DNA from: Alteromonas sp. KUL42
GTDB lineage: Bacteria > Pseudomonadota > Gammaproteobacteria > Enterobacterales > Alteromonadaceae
Length of the DNA stretch: 64,000 bases
Direction: 5' to 3'
NCBI RefSeq assembly: GCF_006538325.1
Contig: NZ_BJKK01000001.1
Location: 591,485-655,484 of the forward strand
How positions within the stretch are numbered: the first letter of the stretch is position 1; every line of letters starts with the position of its first letter. The position numbers and the translations under genes were made by a program. Below, piece by piece: positions 18,234 through 27,380 of the stretch. The notes under the pieces are model-generated. The model worked only from the letters and a program-made list of their open reading frames with translations, ran no database searches and was not told where the DNA came from.

Positions 18234-19164
18234 TGAGACAGACATGCATGACGGGCCAGAAGTAAATACTCGCTGTGGTCTGGTTGCTATAGTTGGGCGC
18301 CCTAATGTGGGCAAGTCAACTTTACTAAATCGCCTGTTAGGGCAAAAGGTGAGTATTACATCGCGTAAGCCTCAAACTACACGTCATCGCATTTTAGGTA
18401 TTGATACCGATGGTGATTATCAGGCTATTTATGTCGATACACCTGGACTTCACCAAGATGAAAAGCGCGCTATAAACCGTTACATGAATCGCGCAGCATC
18501 AAGCTCTCTTGCCGAAGTAGGTTTAGTCTTGTTTGTTGTTGAAGGCGACCGTTTCAACAGCGAAGACGAAATGGTGCTGACTAAAGTAAAGCAAGCTAAC
18601 CTTCCTTGTTATCTGATCATCAACAAAATGGATAAAGTTGAAGATAAAGAAGCCTTCATGGTGCATCTGCAGAAATTAGGTGAAAAGCACCCGTTTGAGC
18701 ACATGATTCCTATTAGCGCCAAGCAAGGAAAGATGATCGATGGTATTCGAGAGTTGGTTGCTGAGTCCTTACCACCGAGTGAGTTTTTCTTCCCTGAAGA
18801 TTATATAACAGACCGTTCAAGCCGTTTTATGGCTGCTGAAATCATTCGTGAAAAGCTAATGCGCTTTACTGGCGATGAGTTACCGTATTCTACAACCGTA
18901 GAAATTGAACAGTTTAAAATGACTGAGAACGGTGTATACCGCATCAGTGGCCTTATTCTTGTTGAGCGTGAAACGCAAAAGCGCATGATCATTGGTAAAG
19001 GGGGTAAGCACCTTAAAACCATTGGCGAGCAAGCACGAAAAGACATGGAAAACTTGTTTGATAACAAAGTTTTTCTGGAGCTATGGGTTAAAGTGAAGCA
19101 AGGTTGGGCTGATGATGAGCGCGCACTTCGTTCACTTGGCTACGGCGACGACAGTAATTTCTAA
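18220..19164 (+). CDS. era: GTPase Era
   Basis: A 314-residue GTPase that binds 16S rRNA near its 3' end during 30S assembly. G1 GRPNVGKS is at residues 26-33, G3 is DTPGLH and G4 is NKMD. The C-terminal KH domain has [13 protein letters not shown]. An internal ATG at 18244 could also start the protein. The longer start overlaps rnc, as is common in this operon. In E. coli recO and pdxJ follow; here they do not. Confidence 0.96.
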   Translation: MTTGNETDMHDGPEVNTRCGLVAIVGRPNVGKSTLLNRLLGQKVSITSRKPQTTRHRILGIDTDGDYQAIYVDTPGLHQDEKRAINRYMNRAASSSLAEVGLVLFVVEGDRFNSEDEMVLTKVKQANLPCYLIINKMDKVEDKEAFMVHLQKLGEKHPFEHMIPISAKQGKMIDGIRELVAESLPPSEFFFPEDYITDRSSRFMAAEIIREKLMRFTGDELPYSTTVEIEQFKMTENGVYRISGLILVERETQKRMIIGKGGKHLKTIGEQARKDMENLFDNKVFLELWVKVKQGWADDERALRSLGYGDDSNF

Positions 19165-19298
19165 TACAAATGCAGTGAAAGGCGGCTTCTCTTACTAAGG
19201 TTAGGGGAACCTAAAACGGTGACCTCTTTTGCTTTTCACTGCGTAATCCTCTTACAGTATTTATGTGAGTTTGGCACAGAGCCTTATAGGAGTGTGAC

Positions 19299-19937
19299 AT
19301 GGCAATCTCAGATATGCGTAGACAATATTCCAAGGGTACTTTGGATGAGTCTGATATAACCGCAAATCCTTTTAGTTTGTTCGATCAATGGCTTAAAGAG
19401 GCCATAGATGCTGGTATTCCCGATCCTACCGCTATGACAGTTGCTACAGTTGATGCCTCTGGTCAACCTTCTCAACGCATTGTGTTGTTAAAGGATGTGA
19501 GCCAAGCGGGATTCGTATTTTTTACCAACCTTGGAAGCCGCAAAGCACAAGAGTTATCGGTTAATCCAAAGGTCTCTTGTCACTTTCCGTGGTTTTTCAT
19601 GGAACGACAAGTACGGGTTTGTGGCAGTGTAGAGAAGCTTTCTGTTTCTGAAAATGCCAGTTACTTTTTCTCTCGTCCTAAAGATAGCCAGCTCGCAGCT
19701 TATGCATCAAAACAAAGTAAACCTATTAGCAACAAAGCGCTGTTACTTACACAGTTCAAACAATTGAAAGAAAAATTTGCCAATAAAGATTTGCCCATCC
19801 CAGATTTTTGGGGAGGCTTTAGAATTGTGCCCCATCAAATTGAATTTTGGCAAGGTGGTGAAGACAGGCTACACGACCGTTTTGAATATAATAAGCAGGA
19901 CGACGGCTCGTGGGTAACTCAGCGCCTTATGCCTTAA
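19299..19937 (+). CDS. pdxH: Pyridoxamine 5'-phosphate oxidase
   Basis: A 212-residue FMN enzyme that oxidises pyridoxamine- or pyridoxine-5'-phosphate to pyridoxal phosphate. The family blocks MRRQY, PFSLFDQWLKEA, FFTNLGSRKAQEL, CHFPWFFMERQVRVCG and the C-terminal signature FWGGFRIVPHQIEFWQGGEDRLHDRF are all present. It stands alone 134 bases after era. The gap contains a GCAGTGAAA/TTTCACTGC inverted repeat (19172-19180, 19234-19242). Confidence 0.96.
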   Translation: MAISDMRRQYSKGTLDESDITANPFSLFDQWLKEAIDAGIPDPTAMTVATVDASGQPSQRIVLLKDVSQAGFVFFTNLGSRKAQELSVNPKVSCHFPWFFMERQVRVCGSVEKLSVSENASYFFSRPKDSQLAAYASKQSKPISNKALLLTQFKQLKEKFANKDLPIPDFWGGFRIVPHQIEFWQGGEDRLHDRFEYNKQDDGSWVTQRLMP

Positions 19938-19978
19938 ATTATGCTGCGATGGTGTTGGTTCTGTAGGCACGAGTAACC

Positions 19979-20779
19979 GTGATAGACAGCCACTGCCATC
20001 TCAACCTACCTCCTTTAAACGTTGATCTCGACGAGGTTATCTCGTCGGCCAAACAAAACGGTATTACGCGCATTTTACTGCCGGGTATCACGGTTTCTTC
20101 ATGGGCAGTACAAAAAGAGATTTGTCAGCGTTACTGCGACCAACTTCCTATCGACCTTGCTCTTGGTCTTCACCCTTACTTTCTTGCAAAAACGCGTCTG
20201 TCTCAGCTAAATAGTAGCAACGATGAAATTCATCAATTGGAGCAAGCCATTGACGATCCTACCTATGCGGTAAAGGCGGTAGGGGAAACAGGGTTAGATG
20301 CGGTTATCGATGTACCACTAGAAATACAAAAAGACGTTTTAGACAAACACCTTGCTATTGCGAGTAATGCCAAACTACCGGTGATTTTGCACCATAGAAA
20401 GAGTCACCATTTGTTGTTTGAAGCGCTTAAAAAGCGACGCTTTAAGTACGGTGGCGTAGTGCATGGTTTCTCTGGCAGTATTGATGTAGCAAAGCGCTAT
20501 ATTAATATGGGGTTTAGCCTTGGAATAGGTGGTACTATTACCTATCAAAGAGCACGCAAAACCCGCGATACCGTTGCATATTTACTAAAACACCAGCTAG
20601 ACAGTGTACTATTAGAGACTGACGCGCCGGATATGCCAATGTGGGGAAGGCAAGGGCAGTGTAATAAACCTGAATATTTGGTTGATGTAGTGAATGTACT
20701 TTGCAGGCTTGGCGATTGCAGTGCTCAGCACATCATTTCTGCTACAACAAACAACTATACGCGATTGTTTTTAGGTTAA
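19979..20779 (+). CDS. TatD-family metal-dependent hydrolase (YjjV-like)
   Basis: A 266-residue TIM-barrel hydrolase. The metal ligands are visible as DSHCHL at the N-terminus, GETGLD, LHHRK, HGFSG and the C-terminal LLETDAPDM. TatD proteins are Mg-dependent 3'-5' DNA exonucleases or related hydrolases. The sequence resembles the YjjV subgroup rather than TatD itself. The start is a GTG at 19979. It is convergent with the smp-like gene 10 bases away. Confidence 0.88.
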   Translation: MIDSHCHLNLPPLNVDLDEVISSAKQNGITRILLPGITVSSWAVQKEICQRYCDQLPIDLALGLHPYFLAKTRLSQLNSSNDEIHQLEQAIDDPTYAVKAVGETGLDAVIDVPLEIQKDVLDKHLAIASNAKLPVILHHRKSHHLLFEALKKRRFKYGGVVHGFSGSIDVAKRYINMGFSLGIGGTITYQRARKTRDTVAYLLKHQLDSVLLETDAPDMPMWGRQGQCNKPEYLVDVVNVLCRLGDCSAQHIISATTNNYTRLFLG

Positions 20780-20789
20780 TATAGCTTTA

Positions 20790-21452
20790 TTAAGCGTTGT
20801 GATTGATACGCTTAGCCTCCAAGGCTTTAATCACAACAGGCCTAAATTTATAAAAACCACGGGTAATATAAATGCCAACGGTTAATGTTAAAAATACTAG
20901 AATACATGCGATAAAAACCAGTTGATAGCGAAGTGTTAAAGGCATTTTCAAAAGCGCCGAAGTATCGATGTGCACATTCACATACCCCAATACATCACCG
21001 TTTTCGTTGTTGATGCTTTCTACAAAAGTAAGTGGCGTAATGTCATAATCTCTATTAATAGCAATTACACTTTCTGCTTTTGGCAAAGGCGCGATATAGC
21101 GACCATCTTTATCAAAAACAGCTACAGCCAGTACGTGAGGTTCTTTTACTAGTACGGTTACAATCGGCTCTATAACAGAACGCTGCAGTACAGAAATTGA
21201 TTGCTCTGATGGTGTAGTACCATGGCCAGGTGAGAGTAGCTGTGCGTATTGGCGGGCAATACTTTCACCTGATTGCTGCGTTTGAACGTTTAGCCAGTCC
21301 TCTTGATATTGCTGAAATAAAACAAGCAGCAGCACCGATAACACAATGACCATGCACACAACGAAGGTGTGAAAAAGCCTTTTCACAGCGGTATAAAGCG
21401 AATGAGAATGACTGTGAAGCGCAGATATCGCTTTATCCCTATTAAGTACCAA
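20790..21452 (-). CDS. ytjB: SMP/YtjB-like membrane protein
   Basis: A 220-residue protein with two transmembrane helices (about residues 27-47 and 177-197) flanking a periplasmic domain (HVLAVAVFDKDGRYIA, VLGYVNVHIDTSALL). This is the AhpA/YtjB (SMP) topology, a periplasmic sensor-like domain of unknown signal. The likely start is TTG at 21452, since the preceding codon is a stop. It diverges from serB, the same neighbourhood as smp/serB in enteric bacteria. Confidence 0.8.
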   Translation of the reverse strand: MVLNRDKAISALHSHSHSLYTAVKRLFHTFVVCMVIVLSVLLLVLFQQYQEDWLNVQTQQSGESIARQYAQLLSPGHGTTPSEQSISVLQRSVIEPIVTVLVKEPHVLAVAVFDKDGRYIAPLPKAESVIAINRDYDITPLTFVESINNENGDVLGYVNVHIDTSALLKMPLTLRYQLVFIACILVFLTLTVGIYITRGFYKFRPVVIKALEAKRINHNA

Positions 21453-21568
21453 TTACAAAGCCTAATTTAAATATGAGCATGCTAATACAGTAGGATAATT
21501 CCAATTAATTTGAAAGAGTATATTTTATTCGCCCATTGAATTGGTTAGCATTAGCTTACACAATTTAA

Positions 21569-22576
21569 ATGGGAAATGCTCCTGTGCAAACTAATATTGA
21601 CACGTTGTTGGGCAACCAAAGCAGTGACACGATTCATTCAGCTTCTGCGCTTACGTCATTGATCAAAACCGAACATAACCAAAACGCGTTCACGCATATA
21701 CTTACCCTTTTTGGGCAAGCGCTAACACCCTATATTGTGCGTGAAATACTTAACAAGTTATCTGATGTGTTCGAACCTTCTAGTCTAGCGTTTCACCATT
21801 TGAGTGGCGTTTTTGGGGATGATGTTATTGAAATCAGAGGGCACAGCAACAGTAGTGATCACACGCATATCAACCAATTGCTAAGCGACGTAACCCAACG
21901 TTTTAATGTTGATGCTGGCATTCAAAAAGATAGACCGTCGCTTTCAACACCGGGCTTGCTCGTAATGGATATGGACAGCACCGTAATTGCTATTGAATGT
22001 ATAGATGAAATAGCAAAACTCGCCGATGTAGGTGAGCAAGTGGCTGAAGTAACAGCGAAAGCAATGCGTGGCGAAATTGCGTTTAATGATAGCTTGATAC
22101 ACCGCGTTGCGTGTCTGGAAGGTGTGCCTCTTGCTCACTTAATGGCGATAAGAGATAGCATTCCAATTATGCCAGGTATACAAGCGCTTATTTCTCAATT
22201 GAAACAACACGGTTGGAAACTCGCGATTGCATCAGGCGGTTTTACCTATTTTGCCAACTATCTAAAAGACAGGTTGGGCTTGGATTACGCTATTTCAAAT
22301 ACGCTTGCTATCGAGAATGATACACTCACAGGCAAAGTAGAGGGCGAAATTGTCAATGCACAGGTTAAAGCAAGAACCGTTGATACGTTGACTGAGCAAT
22401 GGCAAATTTCCCCATCACAAACAGTTGCGATGGGTGACGGTGCCAACGACTTAGACATGATGTCTCATGCTGCTTTAGGTGTGGCGTGTCATGGCAAACC
22501 TTTGGTGAATGAAAAAGCAGACGTCGCCATTCGGGTAGGTAGTTTACATAGTATGTTGTATTTCTTAGGCAGATAG
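21569..22576 (+). CDS. serB: Phosphoserine phosphatase
   Basis: The final step of serine synthesis. The HAD motif I DMDST lies at residues 134-138 (nucleophile Asp134, general acid Asp136). It is followed by ECIDEIAKLADVG, motif II ASGGFTYF and motif III MGDGANDLDMM. The N-terminal 120 residues form the regulatory (ACT-like) half seen in gammaproteobacterial SerB. Length (335) fits. No clear ribosome binding site precedes the ATG at 21569. Confidence 0.95.
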   Translation: MGNAPVQTNIDTLLGNQSSDTIHSASALTSLIKTEHNQNAFTHILTLFGQALTPYIVREILNKLSDVFEPSSLAFHHLSGVFGDDVIEIRGHSNSSDHTHINQLLSDVTQRFNVDAGIQKDRPSLSTPGLLVMDMDSTVIAIECIDEIAKLADVGEQVAEVTAKAMRGEIAFNDSLIHRVACLEGVPLAHLMAIRDSIPIMPGIQALISQLKQHGWKLAIASGGFTYFANYLKDRLGLDYAISNTLAIENDTLTGKVEGEIVNAQVKARTVDTLTEQWQISPSQTVAMGDGANDLDMMSHAALGVACHGKPLVNEKADVAIRVGSLHSMLYFLGR

Positions 22577-22583
22577 TTTTTCA

Positions 22584-22627
22584 GGTAACATCGCTGCCGG
22601 TAATTCAAATAAAGCAACGATGTTACC
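22584..22627. terminator. Inverted repeat downstream of serB
   Basis: GGTAACATCG (22584-22593) pairs perfectly with CGATGTTACC (22618-22627) across a 24-base loop. It lies just after the serB stop and before the convergent PilZ gene. It has no strong T-run, so it is a weak or factor-assisted terminator or mRNA end stabiliser. Confidence 0.5.
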
Positions 22628-22760
22628 CGCGATGTGAAATTAAAATTCCTTGCAGACACGTCTTTGAACGTAGTTCTGAGGTAATATCACGGTATCAATC
22701 AGCTCACTTCAAATAATACAACGCCAAGCTCACACGCGCTTAGTGGTTTAACAAAATTCG

Positions 22761-25265
22761 CTAATGCGAGCCTGTCATTTTAAGCGTTTTGTTTGCGGTG
22801 ATGTCTTCTATACTAAAGCCGTAGCGTACAAGTACTTCATCGGTTACATCAATTAGATGAGAACACGCCGCCATTGCCCACATGTTTTTTTCGAGCTCTC
22901 GTGCTCTGTGTACCGCATACATGGTGACATAATTAAACTCTGTTTGGAGCATTGTCATGTCGGGTTTACCGGTTGTAGTAAGCATGACATGTATGGCAAT
23001 AAACTGTCCTCTCGCCATAGCTTCACGTATGAAAGCACGGCGCTGATCATTGTCTTCAAATTTGTGAGCATAGCGAGGAATAATGGCCATGCGGGGATCT
23101 TGCTGAGAAATATCGAATGATATAAAAAGTTCTTGTCGCAACGGCATATTTTCTAGTTTTACTGACTTAATCCCGCTTTGAACAAAAGGCGAGTCTTGCT
23201 TCCTATCGCGAAAGAAAAATTCTAGATTCACTTGGCCCCGTTCAGCAAAATTAGTGGTTAGTGTGGTAATACGCTCATCTTGTTTTCCGATAATACACGC
23301 TTGAGGCGTATAACGAGCGCCTTCTTTACCCATTAAAAAAGATAATGATGTAGCGTTACGCGCATTAATGCAGCGCAATGCATGTCCCATTCCCGGGACT
23401 TCTTCTTCATCAGATTCTACTTTGAGGTTGCCTCTATTCTTCTTAATCAGCTCTTCAAAAAAGTGTCTTGCACTTTTTCCTTCCTCTCCGGGCACGGCTT
23501 TAAGATGTAGAATATTTTTTTGGACATTGTGATAGATAATGTCGTATTGCAGGTTCATAACATCGAAGTTTGCCGTGATTTTTTGTAGCCGTGGAAATGC
23601 TACTTCAACACGGCCTTCTAAGCTACCCGTGTACTCCTTATTTAGCTCTACCCTAAGACCCAATCCATTGACAGAGATATCTTCGCTAATACCTTTGTGT
23701 ACGATATCTTGATAGTTGAAACGCGCTTCAATTTGGGTTCGTAATTGATAACGACTTTCGATACGCTGCTCTTCGTACTTAAACCTTACAATTTGTATAT
23801 TCGACGGTGGACGGTTGCGAGGATGTCCAAAAGCGCGAAGATGAGCAAGATTATCGCGGTTAAATTTAAACTCGTTGTATGTTTCTTGTCCTGTTACAGA
23901 AGTCACGTCTGTAATGTGTAATAGATAGCGTAAGTTTTTAAGCTTAGACATTAACCGCGCAGAGGGCGGGTGGTTTAACTTTTTAACTTTACTACCTACC
24001 GAATCAGGAATAGACAGGGGAATGTGTGCCTGTTCAGGTGACATGTTAGTCAGTGTGATTTTAAACACACGCCAACTGGCCTTTTTTGAGCCAAAACCTA
24101 AAAATACGCGAGTGAGCACTTCTTTTTGTAGAAGCTCTTCGTATGACGCTGAATAGAAATACACCTTATCGTTTTGCAAGTGTGTAAAGCTAAATACAAA
24201 GCTTTCTCTTGCTTCATTTGATTTGCCCAATAGGCGAGTCAACCGCTCTGGTGTTAACAAGAAGTTTAAGCGACATACGTTTTCTTCATCCTGCCAATAT
24301 TGAAGGGTTTCTCTGTTGACTTCGTTCATCATGGCAAAGCGTGGAACCAATGTACCACTAATGTCATCAACGAAGACGGGAAGAGTAGGGCTGCGCGGAG
24401 AGAAGTATTGTTCGCAAATCTTACTGGTGATTGCCTCAATCGTGTTGTTCATATTAACTTTATAGCGGCGCTTGTTACCGTGAATAAAGTTCTCTAGGAA
24501 TCGCTCGAAAACAACATTGGGAAAGTCGCTATCGCGTTGCAGTGCAAGATAGTTTGCGTCGTTTTTAGCTATAATTTTAACTAATTTATACGCGATACCG
24601 TTTTTTGTATCTAACGCAAATTCGTTTTCTAACCCTCGAAAATAAATGAAAAGGGTTTCACCAACGTTAAAAATAACCTCTTTGGCTAGCTTTACTTGAA
24701 GCCCTTCAAGTGAAATATCGACACTTAGGCCCCTAACAGATTGATGAGCACTGTTAAATATTTCAACAGCGACAGCGAAGTTCATACGCTCTGTGGTGCG
24801 CTGTTGATAGTCGAGTAAGTTGACGGTAGGCACTTTAAATTGTTCAAGTACCGCAGAGCGCCTTTTTAACTCGGGGTGCTCTTTGTCAACTCGCTCTTGT
24901 TGAAGCTCTTTCTCACGCATTAATCGAAAGTTATTTTCTGTGTTTTGTACGGCCTCGTACACGCCGTAAGTGTAACGGCCAAACACGCGCAATTGCTCTT
25001 CGAATTTGTCTATTGCTACATCGTCCATGTAGTGAGTGCGTCCCTCATGGACATATTTATTGCACTTACCGTCTACGTTTCCTCTCAAATCAATAATGCG
25101 CATGCATGGCTTCGCAAGGCGTTTTACTTCCATTTTGATCAGAAAACGTTTTTCTTTGGGAACATCTGATGCGATCTGTAGCAACACTTGGTTAAATTCA
25201 GGTTCTTCAACCATAGGTTTGAGCTGTTCAATAATATCAGCGTATTGCTTTAAATCTTGACTCAT
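22761..25265 (-). CDS. Large protein with two PilZ (c-di-GMP binding) domains
   Basis: An 834-residue cytoplasmic protein with no signal peptide or membrane segment visible. Two PilZ motifs are intact: RTTER at 156-160 with DISLEG at 183-188, and RIESR at 501-505 with DISVNG at 529-534. Each has the RxxxR and (D/N)xSxxG residues that bind cyclic di-GMP. The N-terminal 150 residues and the C-terminal 250 residues contain no domain I recognise. Synteny (serB, this gene, radA) matches a PilZ protein of Vibrio (from memory, PlzC). Output could be motility, adhesion or biofilm. A second, small PilZ gene lies beyond radA. Confidence 0.85.
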   Translation of the reverse strand: MSQDLKQYADIIEQLKPMVEEPEFNQVLLQIASDVPKEKRFLIKMEVKRLAKPCMRIIDLRGNVDGKCNKYVHEGRTHYMDDVAIDKFEEQLRVFGRYTYGVYEAVQNTENNFRLMREKELQQERVDKEHPELKRRSAVLEQFKVPTVNLLDYQQRTTERMNFAVAVEIFNSAHQSVRGLSVDISLEGLQVKLAKEVIFNVGETLFIYFRGLENEFALDTKNGIAYKLVKIIAKNDANYLALQRDSDFPNVVFERFLENFIHGNKRRYKVNMNNTIEAITSKICEQYFSPRSPTLPVFVDDISGTLVPRFAMMNEVNRETLQYWQDEENVCRLNFLLTPERLTRLLGKSNEARESFVFSFTHLQNDKVYFYSASYEELLQKEVLTRVFLGFGSKKASWRVFKITLTNMSPEQAHIPLSIPDSVGSKVKKLNHPPSARLMSKLKNLRYLLHITDVTSVTGQETYNEFKFNRDNLAHLRAFGHPRNRPPSNIQIVRFKYEEQRIESRYQLRTQIEARFNYQDIVHKGISEDISVNGLGLRVELNKEYTGSLEGRVEVAFPRLQKITANFDVMNLQYDIIYHNVQKNILHLKAVPGEEGKSARHFFEELIKKNRGNLKVESDEEEVPGMGHALRCINARNATSLSFLMGKEGARYTPQACIIGKQDERITTLTTNFAERGQVNLEFFFRDRKQDSPFVQSGIKSVKLENMPLRQELFISFDISQQDPRMAIIPRYAHKFEDNDQRRAFIREAMARGQFIAIHVMLTTTGKPDMTMLQTEFNYVTMYAVHRARELEKNMWAMAACSHLIDVTDEVLVRYGFSIEDITANKTLKMTGSH

Positions 25266-25410
25266 GAATGCGCAACTTTATTGTTTAGTATCATTATTTT
25301 AATTCTTATCGGCCAAACAGCAAAACTTATTAACCTAATAAAACTGGACGTTGTTTTCGCGTGTTTACTGGTTGCCCCAAAGTAGGTTCTGCTTAATTAA
25401 CACTTATTTG

Positions 25411-25420
25411 GTGGTAGAAT
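25411..25420 (+). promoter_or_regulatory. Candidate extended -10 promoter of radA
   Basis: TGGTAGAAT (TG at 25412-25413, -10 TAGAAT at 25415-25420) lies about 30 bases before the radA start. The -35 region is not distinctive. Confidence 0.4.
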
Positions 25421-25451
25421 ACTCCTTTTATGAAACGGATAAAACTGGAAT

Positions 25452-26819
25452 ATGGCAAAACGTAAGACTGCTTATGTATGTTCTGACTGTGGGGCAGAAT
25501 TTCCACGATGGCAAGGTCAATGTTCTGAGTGTAGATCGTGGAACACTATCAGTGAGTTTGTGGTTGCAACTGCCAAGTCAACAGCGCGTCACGGTACGTC
25601 AGGATACGCGGGACAAACAGCTGCCAAAATTGAAACGCTTAACGCCATAGACCTAGAATCATTACCGCGTTTTACGTCCAGTTTCAAAGAACTCGATAGG
25701 GTCCTTGGCGGCGGTATTGTCCCGGGGGCAGCTATGCTCATTGGTGGGTCCCCAGGAGCGGGTAAAAGTACCTTGTTACTTCAGGTCATGTGTCAAATGG
25801 CCAAAACTGAAAGCGCGCTTTATGTAACAGGTGAGGAATCGTTACAGCAAGTTGCCATGCGTGCGAAACGGTTGAATTTACCCGACGACAAACTGATGCT
25901 ATTGGCAGAAACTAACGTAGAAACCATTTGTGATCTAGCTTTAACACGCAAGCCTAAAATTATGGTTATCGATTCTATTCAGGTAATGCATGTTTCTGAT
26001 GTTCAATCCGCACCTGGAAGTGTATCTCAGGTTAGAGAAAGTGCCGCTTATTTAACGCGCTTCGCTAAGCAAAACCACATTGCAATGTTTATCGTCGGTC
26101 ATGTGACGAAAGACGGTAATTTGGCAGGGCCTAAAGTGCTTGAACACTGTATTGATAGCTCGATGATGTTAGAAGGTGATAGTGATGGTCGCTATCGTAC
26201 TTTGCGCAGCCACAAAAATCGCTTCGGTGCAGTGAACGAACTGGGGGTTTTTGCCATGACTGAAAGGGGCCTGAAAGAGGTGAATAACCCTTCAGCGATT
26301 TTTTTAAGTCGTGGTGAGGAGGCGACGCCAGGTTCAAGTGTGATGGTGATTTGGGAAGGCACTCGACCATTACTCGTTGAAATACAGGCATTGGTGGATT
26401 ATTCACAAATGTCTAACCCACGTCGCATTGCTGTAGGGCTTGATCAAAATAGGCTTTCTATGTTGTTGGCTGTATTGCATCGTCATGGCAATGTTCAGAT
26501 GAACGACCAAGACGTTTTTGTTAATGTTGTTGGCGGGGTAAGGGTGTCTGAAACGAGCGCCGATTTAGCTTTATTGTTAGCCATGATTTCAAGCTTTAGA
26601 AATCGCGCATTACCTCGTGACCTTATTGTGTTTGGCGAAGTGGGGTTGGCTGGTGAAATTCGCCCAGTACCTAATGGTACCGAGCGCATAATAGAAGCGG
26701 CGAAGCATGGATTCAAGCGCGCTATAGTGCCCAAAGCAAATGCACCCAAACAAACTATTGAAGGTATGAAAGTTGTGCCCGTAGCCCGTTTAACCGAAGC
26801 ACTAGATGCACTAGAGTAA
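25452..26819 (+). CDS. radA: DNA repair protein RadA
   Basis: A 455-residue RecA-like helicase that promotes branch migration in recombination. The N-terminal zinc finger has Cys10, Cys13, Cys24 and Cys27. The Walker A motif GGSPGAGKST is at residues 98-107. The RadA-specific HKNRFG motif follows at about residue 253. The C-terminal Lon-like domain (VNVVGGVRVSETSADLALLLAM, GEVGLAGEIRPV) is complete. It ends in a small hairpin terminator. Confidence 0.97.
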   Translation: MAKRKTAYVCSDCGAEFPRWQGQCSECRSWNTISEFVVATAKSTARHGTSGYAGQTAAKIETLNAIDLESLPRFTSSFKELDRVLGGGIVPGAAMLIGGSPGAGKSTLLLQVMCQMAKTESALYVTGEESLQQVAMRAKRLNLPDDKLMLLAETNVETICDLALTRKPKIMVIDSIQVMHVSDVQSAPGSVSQVRESAAYLTRFAKQNHIAMFIVGHVTKDGNLAGPKVLEHCIDSSMMLEGDSDGRYRTLRSHKNRFGAVNELGVFAMTERGLKEVNNPSAIFLSRGEEATPGSSVMVIWEGTRPLLVEIQALVDYSQMSNPRRIAVGLDQNRLSMLLAVLHRHGNVQMNDQDVFVNVVGGVRVSETSADLALLLAMISSFRNRALPRDLIVFGEVGLAGEIRPVPNGTERIIEAAKHGFKRAIVPKANAPKQTIEGMKVVPVARLTEALDALE

Positions 26820-26840
26820 ACCTTTTAGGTTTACTCGTTT
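26816..26840 (+). terminator. radA terminator overlapping the stop codon
   Basis: GTAAACCT (26816-26823), loop TTT, AGGTTTAC (26827-26834), then TCGTTTTTA. The 8-bp stem includes the TAA stop of radA. Confidence 0.7.
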
Positions 26841-26844
26841 TTAC

Positions 26845-27252
26845 TCAAACCGGCGATTGATAAACAGCATTGACTAGCGCGGTCAAGTCCCTTTCTTCTA
26901 TATTCTCGTCTTCGCTGTTCAGAGAAATCAAACGGCGAAGTGCACTGACACTTTCAACTTCCATACGCTCAACTTTACATCCAAGAGAAACCATTTCCTT
27001 TCTGCTATCTGCATGTCGATAGAGTTGCGAAATATAAAGCGTAATCAGTGGGCTATCTTCGTTTGCTTGAAAATTCGCAATATATGGTTCGTGACTATCG
27101 AATGGGAGATGTTCAAGGGCTGCTTCAGAGGCATGCAGTTTGATCCCTTGAAGCGACACATCACTTACCACAACATCAATTTTTGAGTCGTTGTGTGCGA
27201 GCGTGCCTTTGACGTTCAGCAAAACACGTTGAAATCGGCGTTTGTCCGTCAT
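26845..27252 (-). CDS. Single-domain PilZ protein
   Basis: A 135-residue protein consisting of one PilZ domain. RRFQR at residues 5-9 supplies RxxxR, and DVSLQG at 31-36 supplies DxSxxG, so c-di-GMP binding is expected. No output domain is attached, so it presumably acts on a partner protein, for example at the flagellum or pilus. It is convergent with radA and lies downstream of ettA. Confidence 0.88.
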   Translation of the reverse strand: MTDKRRFQRVLLNVKGTLAHNDSKIDVVVSDVSLQGIKLHASEAALEHLPFDSHEPYIANFQANEDSPLITLYISQLYRHADSRKEMVSLGCKVERMEVESVSALRRLISLNSEDENIEERDLTALVNAVYQSPV

Positions 27253-27317
27253 TTTTAATTGTCTCCTTCCGCGATAAATTTCTGTCAGTATTGGCTAAAT
27301 AGCCTGGCTTGGCAACA

Positions 27318-27345
27318 AAAAAGCCCTTATCAATGAGGGCTTTTT
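27318..27345 (-). terminator. ettA terminator
   Basis: On the - strand AAAAAGCCCT (27345 to 27336), an 8-base loop, then AGGGCTTTTT (27327 to 27318) and further T residues. It is the rho-independent terminator for the leftward ettA gene. Confidence 0.88.
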
Positions 27346-27380
27346 AAGATGCTTTGTCAAGAAGGCGTAACGCTGCGGCG

